A stretch of 64,000 nucleotides of DNA, taken from positions 124,001 to 188,000 of the forward strand of contig CAAEUE010000002.1 of NCBI GenBank assembly GCA_900759015.1. The letters are read 5' to 3'. Origin of the DNA: Clostridia bacterium. GTDB lineage: Bacteria; Bacillota; Clostridia; TANB77; CAG-508. Positions 44,314-51,839 of this stretch are shown in pieces. A model generated the notes under the pieces. It searched no databases, was not told where the DNA came from, and saw nothing but the letters and a program-made list of their open reading frames with translations. The translations under genes were made by a program, and so were the position numbers. How positions within the stretch are numbered: the stretch's first letter is position 1; every line of letters starts with the position of its first letter.

Positions 44314-45645
44314 TTATTCTCCTCTTTCTTGTAGTTCATCACAACTTCTATGAATAAAGTCCCTTGTAAATCTCTTTATTTGTTCACTAGTTAAGCTTTT
44401 AAAATCTCCGTGTATATAATCATCTCCAACTAAAAAACAATCTCCGGCAATATAATCATAATCAAATATCAAGTTTTGTTTTAAATTTAACAACTTACCT
44501 TCTTCGTTACAAATAATTAAACAATCTTTATATGGAACTACTTCTATTAGACCTCCAACTAATTTTTGTTTTTCTTCTAATGTATTTGGAATTTTTATAA
44601 TTTTTGGTGGTTCATCAACTTTTTTATATAACACCGTTAAAAATTTTTCAGGCTTGTAATTCATGTCATATTCATTTTTTTGTTCATTTATACGGATAGG
44701 TTTTATTAATTCTTTTTTTCTTTCAAAAATTCCTTTAGTCGCTATTTTTCTATTTTCTTCTGGAATATAACCTTCTTTTATATCTAATTTGCCATTACTT
44801 CTTTCATATAAAATTGTATCTACTAAAATATTTTCTTTTGCCAATTCTGTACATCTCTTGTATGTTTCTGTATCATCAGTTGCAATAAATGTTTTACTAC
44901 CACCACTAGATTTATTAATATTTTCAAAATAGCCTCGTAATTGTTTATTATTCATATTTAAAAATTTATTAGGAATATCAATAATCATTCTTGGAATATT
45001 TATTGAATCTGTAATTATGGCTGTGGAATAGTCTTTATTATTTTTTATGTTATACATTAAATTTACTAAATCTTTACGGTTTTTTATTTTTATATCATAT
45101 ATTCCTTTTGTTTCTATTTTCTTTTGATATTTATTATTAATATTTTTTATTTCATTGTTATTATAAGCATATACTCTATCGTCTTTTACGTCTATCCATG
45201 CATATGAATTACAATTAATTATTAAATGTCCTTTAAAACCTGGGATAGCTGTATAGAAAAAAGCTGTAGTAGACATATCACTTTTTGAAGCTACTGCTCT
45301 TCCAGAAGTATGATTATGCACCATATAATAGCCATCTGCTGACAGTCTATTCATTCTATTATAAATTTTATATATGTTCTTTTCTACATTAGTCCTTCCA
45401 TTCTTATCACTTAGAAAAACTTTTGTTGTACTTGGTAATTTTGAACTTATCGCTTCATGCCCAACAATCGTGTCATTTTTCATATATATTATTCTAAAAG
45501 TTTCATATAATGGATTTCTAAAAATATATCCTAGTTCTGCCAAATCTTCTTTATTTCTCACTTGTATATAGTTTAAATTAATATATGAATTTCTTTCAAA
45601 ATTCCTTTTTATTCTCTGGTATAAAATTTTTACATCATTACTCAT
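44314..45645 (-). CDS. JAB/RadC-like domain protein
   Basis: The 443-residue protein contains a RadC-type JAMM motif: the glutamate in GHEAISS near 63 and VHNHTSGRAVASKSDMS near 111 (HxH, serine-glycine, serine, aspartate). The remaining two-thirds, with a short Gln/Lys-rich helical region near 300, is unrecognised. RadC-like JAB proteins are common in mobile elements of Firmicutes, but their chemistry is unproven. It heads a group with the two small regulators at 45656-46253. Confidence 0.75.
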   Translation of the reverse strand: MSNDVKILYQRIKRNFERNSYINLNYIQVRNKEDLAELGYIFRNPLYETFRIIYMKNDTIVGHEAISSKLPSTTKVFLSDKNGRTNVEKNIYKIYNRMNRLSADGYYMVHNHTSGRAVASKSDMSTTAFFYTAIPGFKGHLIINCNSYAWIDVKDDRVYAYNNNEIKNINNKYQKKIETKGIYDIKIKNRKDLVNLMYNIKNNKDYSTAIITDSINIPRMIIDIPNKFLNMNNKQLRGYFENINKSSGGSKTFIATDDTETYKRCTELAKENILVDTILYERSNGKLDIKEGYIPEENRKIATKGIFERKKELIKPIRINEQKNEYDMNYKPEKFLTVLYKKVDEPPKIIKIPNTLEEKQKLVGGLIEVVPYKDCLIICNEEGKLLNLKQNLIFDYDYIAGDCFLVGDDYIHGDFKSLTSEQIKRFTRDFIHRSCDELQERGE

Positions 45646-45655
45646 AAAAACACCT

Positions 45656-45847
45656 CTATATTTTGAATTTTTTTATTGCTTTAATAGTTTGTTCTGTTAA
45701 GTCTTGTTTTAATTCTTCAACAATTTCTCCATTTACAAACGAATAACCTTTTATCATATCCTGATATTTTTCTAATAATTTATTAATTGATTTTTTATTT
45801 CCTTCCTTCGATTTTTCTATAAGAACTTTAATCTCATTATTCTTCAT
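45656..45847 (-). CDS. Tn916-like small helix-turn-helix protein
   Basis: A 63-residue protein resembling the HTH_16 domain proteins of Tn916-type elements, with an N-terminal helical pair (IEKSKEGNKKSINKLLEKYQDMIKGYSF) of the sigma-region-2 kind. It overlaps the sigma-70-like gene by 11 bases, the usual arrangement in these elements. A GGAGG site precedes the start, so it is a separate gene and not a frameshift product. It probably modulates transcription of the element. Confidence 0.75.
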   Translation of the reverse strand: MKNNEIKVLIEKSKEGNKKSINKLLEKYQDMIKGYSFVNGEIVEELKQDLTEQTIKAIKKFKI

Positions 45848-46253
45848 TATTTTCCTCCAAATTTCTTTTAAAATTTTCGATTGCTTTTATCTTCAATTTG
45901 CTTATATTATTAGAAGTTGTTTTAAAAATTTTTGCCACCTCATTCGTACTATATTCTTTAACTATTAAAAAATATAAAATTTGTCTTTGTTTAATTGGTA
46001 CTCTTTTCATTGCTTTATAATATTTTTCATTATGGAATATATTTTCTAAATGATTCTCATCTACATCAATATTTTCCCACTCCTCATTTTCGTTCTGCAG
46101 ATATTTTCTATATGACAATTTTACTATTTCTTTATCTGACAGCTCGTGATTATTCTCAGTATTTCTTTGATATTTCTTCTTTTGTTTAATAGCATATCCT
46201 TTTAGCACTTTTTTTAAGTAAACACTAAATCTTTTTTCTAAACTATTCTCCAT
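45837..46253 (-). CDS. Sigma-70-like transcriptional regulator of the element
   Basis: The 138-residue protein has an N-terminal variable part with EKRFSVYLKKVLKGYAIKQKKKY and a C-terminal sigma region 4-like helix-turn-helix (RVPIKQRQILYFLIVKEYSTNEVAKIFKTTSNNISKLKIKAIE). It corresponds to the sigma factor-like small regulators of Tn916-family elements. It likely helps switch on excision or transfer genes. It is translationally coupled to 45656-45847. Confidence 0.85.
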   Translation of the reverse strand: MENSLEKRFSVYLKKVLKGYAIKQKKKYQRNTENNHELSDKEIVKLSYRKYLQNENEEWENIDVDENHLENIFHNEKYYKAMKRVPIKQRQILYFLIVKEYSTNEVAKIFKTTSNNISKLKIKAIENFKRNLEENNEE

Positions 46254-46380
46254 AGCATTCTCCTTTCATATTTTTTTTGAAAGTACTTTCATGTATGAAA
46301 AATAGCATAAATAAATGAATTATTATCAAAAAACTATATAATAACTATTTATTATAATAAAACCTAAAAAAAAGCATAAA

Positions 46381-46416
46381 AAAATGGCTATTAGTTTTAT
46401 CTAAAAGCCATTTTTT
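46381..46416 (-). terminator. Intrinsic terminator after the XRE regulator gene
   Basis: AAAATGGCT pairs with AGCCATTTT, T-rich on the minus strand, directly after the stop codon at 46421. Confidence 0.7.
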
Positions 46417-46420
46417 AATT

Positions 46421-47144
46421 TTAAAATTTTATAACATAATCTGATAATTCTTCATTTCTCATATCCCAATATTTTATTTTTAGCATATCTTCTACATCTT
46501 TTTCATTAATTTTTAGTTTATTGAAAATATCATTCAGTTGTTGTTTATCTTTTATTAATCTCTTAGTTAGCATACATTTTCTAGCAGTAGGCATATGCGT
46601 ATTTCCTGATATACCTAAAAAAATCCCATAGTACATATCATCTTCTTTTGAATGTAAATCTATTTCTATTTGAAATTTATCTAAACCGTGGGTTGCTAAT
46701 TGCATTTGTTAAGCAGACAAATGCTGTATTATAATTACATTCTAACACTCCTACATATTCTTGCTTATATGTCTTCTTAACAATTCCATTTTTCATAAGA
46801 ACACTATTTGAATGTTTCTTTTGTTCAATTTCTAAACTAGAAAGAACTATTCCATTTTGACTAATATAATATAGATATAACAAATCACTTTTAAACGGGT
46901 TGATATTTACATCTTTTTCTATACTATGTACTTCTTTTTTACAAATATCATTTAAATCTATATTTAACACATTACATAACTCTAATGCTGTTAATATATC
47001 CATTACAATTTCTCCTGTTTCATATCTGTTTACAGTTGCTTTACTTTTTCCTATTGCATCTCCTAGTTCCTCAATACTCATATTTCTAGCTTTTCTATAT
47101 TCTCTTACTATTTGTCCTAGACGCTTTATATCTATATCATACAT
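46421..47144 (-). CDS. XRE-family regulator with +1 frameshift at a CGG codon
   Basis: The N-terminal helix-turn-helix (residues 1-60, IGKSKATVNRYETG) is read in one frame up to ATC-like codons ...AAC CCA, ending at 46689. The next zero-frame codon is CGG (46688-46686) and the frame stops at TAA four codons later. Skipping C46688 gives GGT and an open frame of 88 further residues (DKFQIEIDLH, YYGIFLGISGN, ARKCMLTKR). That part completes the C-terminal domain usual in this regulator family, so one 240-residue protein is likely. The alternative is two overlapping genes, the second starting at 46705, but no ribosome binding site precedes that ATG. Confidence 0.75.
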
Positions 47145-47195
47145 AAAAAACCCCCTAGAAAATAAATTTTTATATCGTTTAACGTTTACATAATT

Positions 47196-47224
47196 ATTTT
47201 AACATCGTTTCCCATCATTTTCAA
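47196..47224 (-). promoter_or_regulatory. Promoter of the XRE regulator gene
   Basis: On the minus strand a -35 TTGAAA (47224-47219) and -10 TAAAAT (47201-47196) are 17 bases apart. Downstream are related sequences ATCGTTTAACG and AACATCGTTT that could be operator half-sites for the XRE protein. The promoter is back to back with the one at 47231. Confidence 0.6.
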
Positions 47225-47230
47225 TATTTT

Positions 47231-47260
47231 TTGACATTTTTTTACATTTCATGTTATAAT
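47231..47260 (+). promoter_or_regulatory. Strong sigma-A promoter to the regulatory leader
   Basis: TTGACA at 47231-47236 and TATAAT at 47255-47260 match both consensus hexamers exactly with an 18-base spacer. It fires towards the attenuator and leader ORF and is divergent from the XRE promoter by 6 bases. Confidence 0.75.
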
Positions 47261-47287
47261 GTATTCATACTTATATAATTATGGCAT

Positions 47288-47399
47288 AAGGGAAATTAAC
47301 GAAGTTTTACATATACATTTCCCTTAGAGCATATCTAATGCTTAATAGAATAAACTTACATCAAATAATCCCCTGCATTAGATATGCAAGGGATTTTTT
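47288..47399 (+). promoter_or_regulatory. RNA leader with terminator/antiterminator switch
   Basis: Three elements can fold in this leader. AAGGGAAAT (47288-47296) pairs with ATTTCCCTT (47317-47325). GCATATCTAATGC (47329-47341) is the perfect reverse complement of GCATTAGATATGC (47375-47387). The latter forms the centre of an intrinsic terminator, ATCCC-TGCAT/ATGCA-GGGAT, followed by six T (47368-47399). Pairing of the upstream strand would prevent the terminator. The signal sensed is not apparent; the sequence does not match a riboswitch I know. Confidence 0.6.
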
Positions 47400-47505
47400 A
47401 TATTAGTTGCACATTTCCTTTTGGATTATGCTAATTTTTTGATATGGTTATCTATTTACTATAATTACTATTAGTATAATTCACAAAAGAAGGGAGTGTT
47501 AGCTC

Positions 47506-47655
47506 ATGAGAAGATTACTTCGGTGGCGGTGGTTGTGTATAAAGTTAATCAACGCTTATTATATTTCCCTGTGGAGAATTAGCACGTCTAATTCTCCTTA
47601 TTTTTTATTGACATATTCTATAGTATTATGTTACTATAGTTATAGGGAAATATGA
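47506..47655 (+). CDS. Leader ORF with two early CGG codons
   Basis: An ATG with an AGGGAG ribosome binding site opens a 49-codon frame starting Met-Arg-Arg-Leu-Leu and then CGG TGG CGG TGG. In the zero frame it runs through the terminator at 47573-47606 and ends with ATGA overlapping the next ATG at 47652. If the ribosome skips one base at the first CGG, the frame reads GGT GGC GGT GGT TGT GTA TAA and stops at 47542, before the terminator. It looks like a regulatory leader peptide more than a functional protein. Confidence 0.5.
   Translation: MRRLLRWRWLCIKLINAYYISLWRISTSNSPYFLLTYSIVLCYYSYREI
47573..47606 (+). terminator. Terminator within the leader ORF
   Basis: GGAGAATTAG pairs perfectly with CTAATTCTCC around a CACGT loop, followed by TTATTTTTT. 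Just outside, ATATTTCCCT (47561-47570) and AGGGAAATAT (47644-47653) can pair with each other, which would enclose the terminator and hide the start at 47652. Confidence 0.7.
47608..47639 (+). promoter_or_regulatory. Possible promoter with palindromic operator
   Basis: TTGACA at 47608-47613 has a weak -10 (TACTAT) 18 bases downstream. A perfect 8-bp palindrome CTATAGTA-TTATGT-TACTATAG covers 47618-47639, between the -35 and past the -10, in the place expected of a repressor operator. Confidence 0.45.
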
Positions 47656-47686
47656 AGCGATTAATTCGTCGCCGAAGTCAAAAGAA

Positions 47687-47713
47687 GCTCTATCGCAAGA
47701 TAGTGCTTTTTTT
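47687..47713 (+). terminator. Terminator-like hairpin in the second leader ORF
   Basis: GCTCTATC-GCAA-GATAGTGC (one T-T mismatch) is followed by seven T. It lies about 35 bases into an Arg/Lys-rich frame that starts at 47652, so translation of that frame could decide whether the hairpin forms. It also stands upstream of the Spo0A-like gene. Confidence 0.5.
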
Positions 47714-47948
47714 GTTGCATAAAAATCAACTAATGCATGATTTATATATTTTTATTTATATTTTATTTATCATATTTAATTTTTTTCCTTTAAATTGTTG
47801 CATTATATGTTATTCTATTGTTTTTATACTCTTTTTTTCCATTTCTTTTCTCTTTCAGTTTCATTTAACGCAACCATTCAATTTTTTGACCTATTCAATT
47901 CAAGGTGTTAACATAATCATAAAATTAATATGTCTGTGGAGGAAGAAT

Positions 47949-48317
47949 ATGATTGATAATAAAAAAGCTTTATCATTCGAAAAGAAAATTGATATATTTT
48001 TAAATAACAATTTTCTAATATTGGGTTTAAATACTGCTAATTTAGGAACACGTTATTTTAAGGAAGTAATAAAACTAGCCTACACTAGTAATTATTTTGA
48101 TATTAAATATAAAGAACTATGTTTCCTAGTTAGTCAAAAATTAAATATTAGCATAAGAAAGATTGATAGTAATATATATAGTTCCATTAACTCTATCAAT
48201 ATAAATCTTGCCAAGAAAAACTTTAAAAGTTTATTTAATATAGATTTTGATTATTTTTATATTTCTCCTAAAAAACTAACTATATTATTCGTAAATCTTT
48301 TAAATAATAATTTTTAA
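47949..48317 (+). CDS. Small Spo0A C-terminal-domain-like protein
   Basis: A 122-residue protein without a receiver domain. It aligns by eye with the Spo0A DNA-binding domain: LGLNTANLGTRYFKEVIKLAY corresponds to the GxxYLxxAI helix, KELCFLVSQKLNISIRKIDSNIYSSINSI to the recognition region, and SPKKLTILFVNLL to the end. The key arginines of Spo0A recognition (in VERAIR) are replaced, so specificity may differ. The start at 47949 has GGAGGAAGA six bases upstream. The frame is open for 99 more codons towards 47652, but that part looks like AT-rich leader. It is presumably a regulator of the element. Confidence 0.6.
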   Translation: MIDNKKALSFEKKIDIFLNNNFLILGLNTANLGTRYFKEVIKLAYTSNYFDIKYKELCFLVSQKLNISIRKIDSNIYSSINSININLAKKNFKSLFNIDFDYFYISPKKLTILFVNLLNNNF

Positions 48318-48367
48318 TTAGTTTTTTTAAGTTTTATATATGTTCATTCCAATATTTCTTATTAAAA

Positions 48368-48390
48368 AGTGTTTTATATTATAGAACACT
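48368..48390. repeat. Inverted repeat related to the oriT repeat
   Basis: AGTGTT-TAT-ATT-ATA-AACACT forms an imperfect inverted repeat. It shares AGTGTT/AACACT with the three AGAACACT copies next to the relaxase gene. It lies 60 bases upstream of the small ORF at 48453 and may bind an element protein. Confidence 0.4.
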
Positions 48391-48452
48391 CACAAATATT
48401 TTCTATCATCATAATTTTTTATAAGAATATATTAAATTAAGGAGATGATAAT

Positions 48453-48590
48453 TTGGATAAAAATATCTTTGTAAGTTATACCGAAGATGGTAAAGAATTA
48501 TTGGAACTCGTTCAGGAATGGGTCGATGAAAATATAAATAACTTATCTTGTCAAATAATCAAAAGTAATATAAAATCAAAATTAAATTAG
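48453..48590 (+). CDS. Small acidic protein upstream of the recombinase
   Basis: A 45-residue protein starting at TTG with AAGGAGATGATAATT upstream (DKNIFVSYTEDGKELLELVQE). It is acidic and predicted helical. It lies 40 bases upstream of the recombinase and on the same strand. Recombination directionality factors are small proteins often encoded beside serine integrases, but nothing in this sequence proves that role. Confidence 0.55.
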   Translation: MDKNIFVSYTEDGKELLELVQEWVDENINNLSCQIIKSNIKSKLN

Positions 48591-48630
48591 ATAAGTTATT
48601 ATATAAATATGCTCTAGATGGGAGGAAAAA

Positions 48631-50244
48631 TTGAAAGAGTTTTATAATAACTATAGTGAAATTGATAATTTTCAAAACTGGAAAATAGGTATATACACAA
48701 GACTTTCCAATGCAGATAAAAAAGATGAAAACCTAAAACAATCAGAAAGTATTGATAATCAAATCGAATTACTACATAGGTTTGTAAAGTTTAAAGGTTG
48801 GCATATCTTAAAAACATACATAGATGATGGATATAGTGGAACAAATTTTGATAGACCCGATTTTAAACGTATGATAAATGATATTGAATCAGGAGAAATT
48901 AATTTAATAATAACCAAAGATTTATCAAGATTAGGGAGAGATTATATCGAAACTGGCTATTATGTTGAAAAATATTTTCCACTAAAAAATGTACGTTATA
49001 TTGCCTTAAATGATAATATTGATACATTTGATACAAATAATACTAACAATGATATGACACCTTTTAAGTCTGTTATAAATGATACATATGCCCGAGATAC
49101 TTCCAAAAAGGTAAGGTCTATTCTTATGACAATGGCTTTAAATGGAAAAAGCATAAAAGCATTTCAACCATATGGTCTAAAAAAAGACCCTGACAATAAA
49201 AATAATGTATTAATAGATGAAGAAGTAAGTCAAAATGTATACAATATTTTCATGATGTATAAAAGTGGAATGAGTAAAAAAGAAATTTGCAATTATTTAG
49301 AAAAACATCATGTACTTACTCCTTTAAAATATAAGGAATTAAAAAGTAATTATCATAACCCTAATAACAACAAAACATATAGATGGAATAATACTGTAAT
49401 TAATAAGATTTTAAGAGATAGGTCATATGTAGGAGATTTAGTTCAGCATAAAACTACTAAAGTAAATTATAAAATTGATAAACATATAAAAGTAGATAAA
49501 TCTAGGCAGATAATAATAGAAAACTGTTTTCCCGCTATTATAGATAGAAATACATTTAACATAGTTCAAGATATGCTTGATAAACAAACTAATGAATGGA
49601 CTTTTAAAGATGCTAAACCTCACCTATTACGAGGAATTACTTTTTGTAGTTGTGGCTCTCGAATTACTTATGTTAAAAATCATGGAAAAACATTTAAATG
49701 TGTATGCTCTAGTTATAAAAGGTATGGGAGAAAATTTTGTACCAATGTGCATATGACAGAAGAACAACTTATAAACAAAGTATTAGAAGATTTAAGAAGA
49801 ATTGTTAATAATTATTTATCTATAGATAAAATACAAATAAAAAAAGAACAACCTTATAAATCTATTAATAATACCTCTCTACTTAATAAAAAAATTGAGC
49901 AGTTAGACAAATTATTAAAAAATTTATATGAAGATAAAATAAACAACATAATTAGTGATGATATGTTTATCACTTTAAGTAAAGATTATGAACAGGAAAA
50001 GTATAACCTTTTACAACAAATTAAAATACAAAAAGAAATTGAGATAAAAGAACAATATAATACATATGACGAAAGTTCTATAAAAGAAATAATAGAAAGT
50101 ATATTAAAGTTTGATAAAGACAATATTGATAGAAATATCTTATTAAAGTTAATTGATAAAATAGTAATTAATGATAAAGAAATTCATATAACATATAAAT
50201 TTGCATTCCCTGAAAAATCTGGAATGCAAAAAAAGAGCATTTAA
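48631..50244 (+). CDS. Large serine recombinase (integrase of the element)
   Basis: The 537-residue recombinase begins at TTG, with GGGAGGAAAAA just upstream. The resolvase domain has the nucleophile serine in YTRLSNADK near 24, and ITKDLSRLGRDYIETG near 95 with the conserved arginines. The recombinase domain follows, then a zinc ribbon (CSCGSRITYVKNHGKTFKCVCSS and CTNVH, near 345-380) and a coiled-coil C-terminal region (about 410-480). It catalyses integration and excision at short attachment cores. It ends 22 bases before the inferred right core TGGC. Confidence 0.95.
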   Translation: MKEFYNNYSEIDNFQNWKIGIYTRLSNADKKDENLKQSESIDNQIELLHRFVKFKGWHILKTYIDDGYSGTNFDRPDFKRMINDIESGEINLIITKDLSRLGRDYIETGYYVEKYFPLKNVRYIALNDNIDTFDTNNTNNDMTPFKSVINDTYARDTSKKVRSILMTMALNGKSIKAFQPYGLKKDPDNKNNVLIDEEVSQNVYNIFMMYKSGMSKKEICNYLEKHHVLTPLKYKELKSNYHNPNNNKTYRWNNTVINKILRDRSYVGDLVQHKTTKVNYKIDKHIKVDKSRQIIIENCFPAIIDRNTFNIVQDMLDKQTNEWTFKDAKPHLLRGITFCSCGSRITYVKNHGKTFKCVCSSYKRYGRKFCTNVHMTEEQLINKVLEDLRRIVNNYLSIDKIQIKKEQPYKSINNTSLLNKKIEQLDKLLKNLYEDKINNIISDDMFITLSKDYEQEKYNLLQQIKIQKEIEIKEQYNTYDESSIKEIIESILKFDKDNIDRNILLKLIDKIVINDKEIHITYKFAFPEKSGMQKKSI

Positions 50245-50291
50245 TATTCCCAAAAAGAACCAGTGCTGGCCATGGGAAGGAGGAATCTTAA

Positions 50292-50919
50292 ATGTGGACT
50301 TATAAGAAAACATTACAATATCCAATAAATATTAAATGTACAAATCCAAGACTTGCTAAAGTTATTATTTCTCAATATGGTCGGACCTGATGGTGAACTT
50401 GCTGCATCTCTTCGTTATTTATCACAAAGATTTGCTATGCCTGATCAAAAATCTAAGGCTATTCTTAATGATATAGGCACCGAAGAACTAGCTCATCTTG
50501 AAATGGTAGGAAGTATAGTTCATCAATTAACAAAAAATGCATCTATTGAAGAAATAGAAAAAGCCGGACTTAGCTCATATTATACAGATCATGGCGTTGA
50601 CGTATATCCACAATCAGCTGCTGGAGTTCCTTTTACTGCTGCATATTTAGCTTGTAAAGGTGACATTATTGCGAACTTGCAAGAAGACTTAGCTGCCGAA
50701 CAAAAAGCGCGTGCAACATATGAAAAATTAATAGATTTATGCCGTGATGAACCTGATGTTGTTGACCCTCTTCGCTATTTAAGACAAAGAGAAATCGTTC
50801 ACTTCCAAAGATTTGGTGAAGCTTTACGTGGAGTTCAAGATAAACTTGCAGAAAAGAAGTTTTATATGAATTGTGATAATATGCAAAACTCTGACTGTAG
50901 TTGCAAAGATAATGACTAA
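50292..50919 (+). CDS. cotJC: Spore coat protein CotJC with +1 frameshift at CGG
   Basis: CotJC is a manganese-catalase-like spore coat protein. The start ATG at 50292 follows GGAAGGAGG. The first 30 codons read MWTYKKTLQYP...SQYG up to 50381. The zero frame then gives CGG ACC TGA. Skipping C50382 gives GGA CCT GAT GGT GAA, the family sequence GGPDGELAASLRY, and 178 further residues with the ferritin-like helices (GTEELAHLEMV and REIVHFQRFGEAL with metal ligands). The total of 208 residues is normal. The 3' half is therefore intact. It is either a frameshifted pseudogene, an assembly error or a product of +1 frameshifting. The element at 38176-50270 separates it from cotJA and cotJB. Confidence 0.85.
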
Positions 50920-50934
50920 AAAATATAATAGAAA

Positions 50935-50970
50935 AAACAGGCTCAAGCTTTTATTGCTTAAGCCTGTTTT
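50935..50970 (+). terminator. Intrinsic terminator after cotJC
   Basis: AAACAGGCT-AAGC pairs with GCTT-AGCCTGTTT with one bulge, followed by TCTC. It ends the cotJ transcript. Confidence 0.75.
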
Positions 50971-50992
50971 CTCTACAGGTGATAAAAATAGA

Positions 50993-51748
50993 TTATATTT
51001 CTGTAGAAAGTTTTTCTACTTTCTCTTTCATTTCTTTTCTCTTTTTATCAGCGATTTTTCTTATATCACTGATTGAAACATTTTTCAGCTCTTTATATTT
51101 TCCAGTTACTGAGATTTCTATTTCATCTTTAGGCATAAGCCTAATCTCATAATATTTATCTCTATACCAGAATCTATCAGCTGAATAAGATACAGAATAT
51201 TCATCTGTTCTTTCACCCAATTCCACAATCTTTCCAGATTCTATCAATAAACACTCGTTATCAATCCGAAATTCCTCAAAATCCTTTAGACTACAGCCTA
51301 AAATTCCCCTTATTTCTGGGATCATATTCAGCGGATCAAAATCGTTTCTTTTATTAAATAGTTCTAAAATTTGTGGGGCTTTCTTGGATAAAGCAAAAAA
51401 ATCTTTTGACTTACCAGTCATGTTTACCGTTCTAAAACCACCAACATGTTGCTTGATGACTAAGGAATCTTCTCTTATAACGTAAGAAGATGTTTTTATT
51501 CCGTCTGGTTTTTGTTTTCGCTCCAAATATCCATATTCAAGCTTTCCATTCTCTACTCCTGGATACGAAATACTTATCTCTTCACCTTTTGTTCTTATGA
51601 ACATCCCTTCTGAAATATCATCATATACATCATCGACTTCCATTTCAATAAAGTCCTGCAGATTCAACACTTTTACTGCAGTTTCTGCCAACTCTCTTAT
51701 TCTTCCCTCTGGTAAAGCATCTATTCCTGCTTTAGTCCGTATTATCAT
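50993..51748 (-). CDS. Hypothetical protein, probably acquired
   Basis: I do not recognise this 251-residue soluble protein, rich in charged residues and beta strands (VKVLNLQDFIEMEVDDVYDD, then SKDFFALSKKAPQILELFNK). No catalytic motif is evident. Its composition is GC-richer than that of neighbours and it uses CGG for arginine at codon 4 and again in EFRIDNE. Those two CGG codons are in frame and must be read as arginine or not at all, so the gene looks recently acquired. It ends facing the cotJC terminator. Confidence 0.55.
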   Translation of the reverse strand: MIIRTKAGIDALPEGRIRELAETAVKVLNLQDFIEMEVDDVYDDISEGMFIRTKGEEISISYPGVENGKLEYGYLERKQKPDGIKTSSYVIREDSLVIKQHVGGFRTVNMTGKSKDFFALSKKAPQILELFNKRNDFDPLNMIPEIRGILGCSLKDFEEFRIDNECLLIESGKIVELGERTDEYSVSYSADRFWYRDKYYEIRLMPKDEIEISVTGKYKELKNVSISDIRKIADKKRKEMKEKVEKLSTEI

Positions 51749-51839
51749 TTTCGTTCCTCCTAAATTATTTCTCTGAAACTATAAACTTCGGGTTACATAA
51801 TTTATATTATATCGTGTTTTACTTTTATTGTCAATTTCG

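Larger units (their letters stand above)
38176..50270. mobile_element. Integrative and mobilizable element inserted in cotJB
   Basis: The boundaries are inferred from the split cotJB gene: TGGC at 38176-38179 (left) and 50267-50270 (right) is the shared core, giving a length of about 12,091 bases. A large serine recombinase gene ends 22 bases before the right core, the usual place for an integrase next to its attachment site. The element also has a MobV relaxase, candidate oriT, a two-component system with ABC exporter, JAB-domain protein, Tn916-like small regulators, an XRE regulator and a Spo0A-like protein. It has no DNA-replication or type IV secretion genes, so it is mobilizable and not self-transmissible. 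Confidence 0.85.

Noticed and set aside
45656..46253. Possible +1 frameshift between the sigma-like and helix-turn-helix genes
   Set aside because: The second frame has a proper GGAGG site and start, and the pair corresponds to two distinct genes in Tn916-type elements. No CGG is present.
46421..46705. A separate 94-residue gene after the XRE regulator
   Set aside because: It has no ribosome binding site and continues the regulator's domain in the +1 frame, so a frameshift product is more likely.
47652..48317. A single 221-residue protein ending in the Spo0A-like domain
   Set aside because: The first 99 codons are AT-rich, contain a terminator-like hairpin and a promoter-like stretch, and the ATG at 47949 has a much better ribosome binding site. 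The long form is not excluded.
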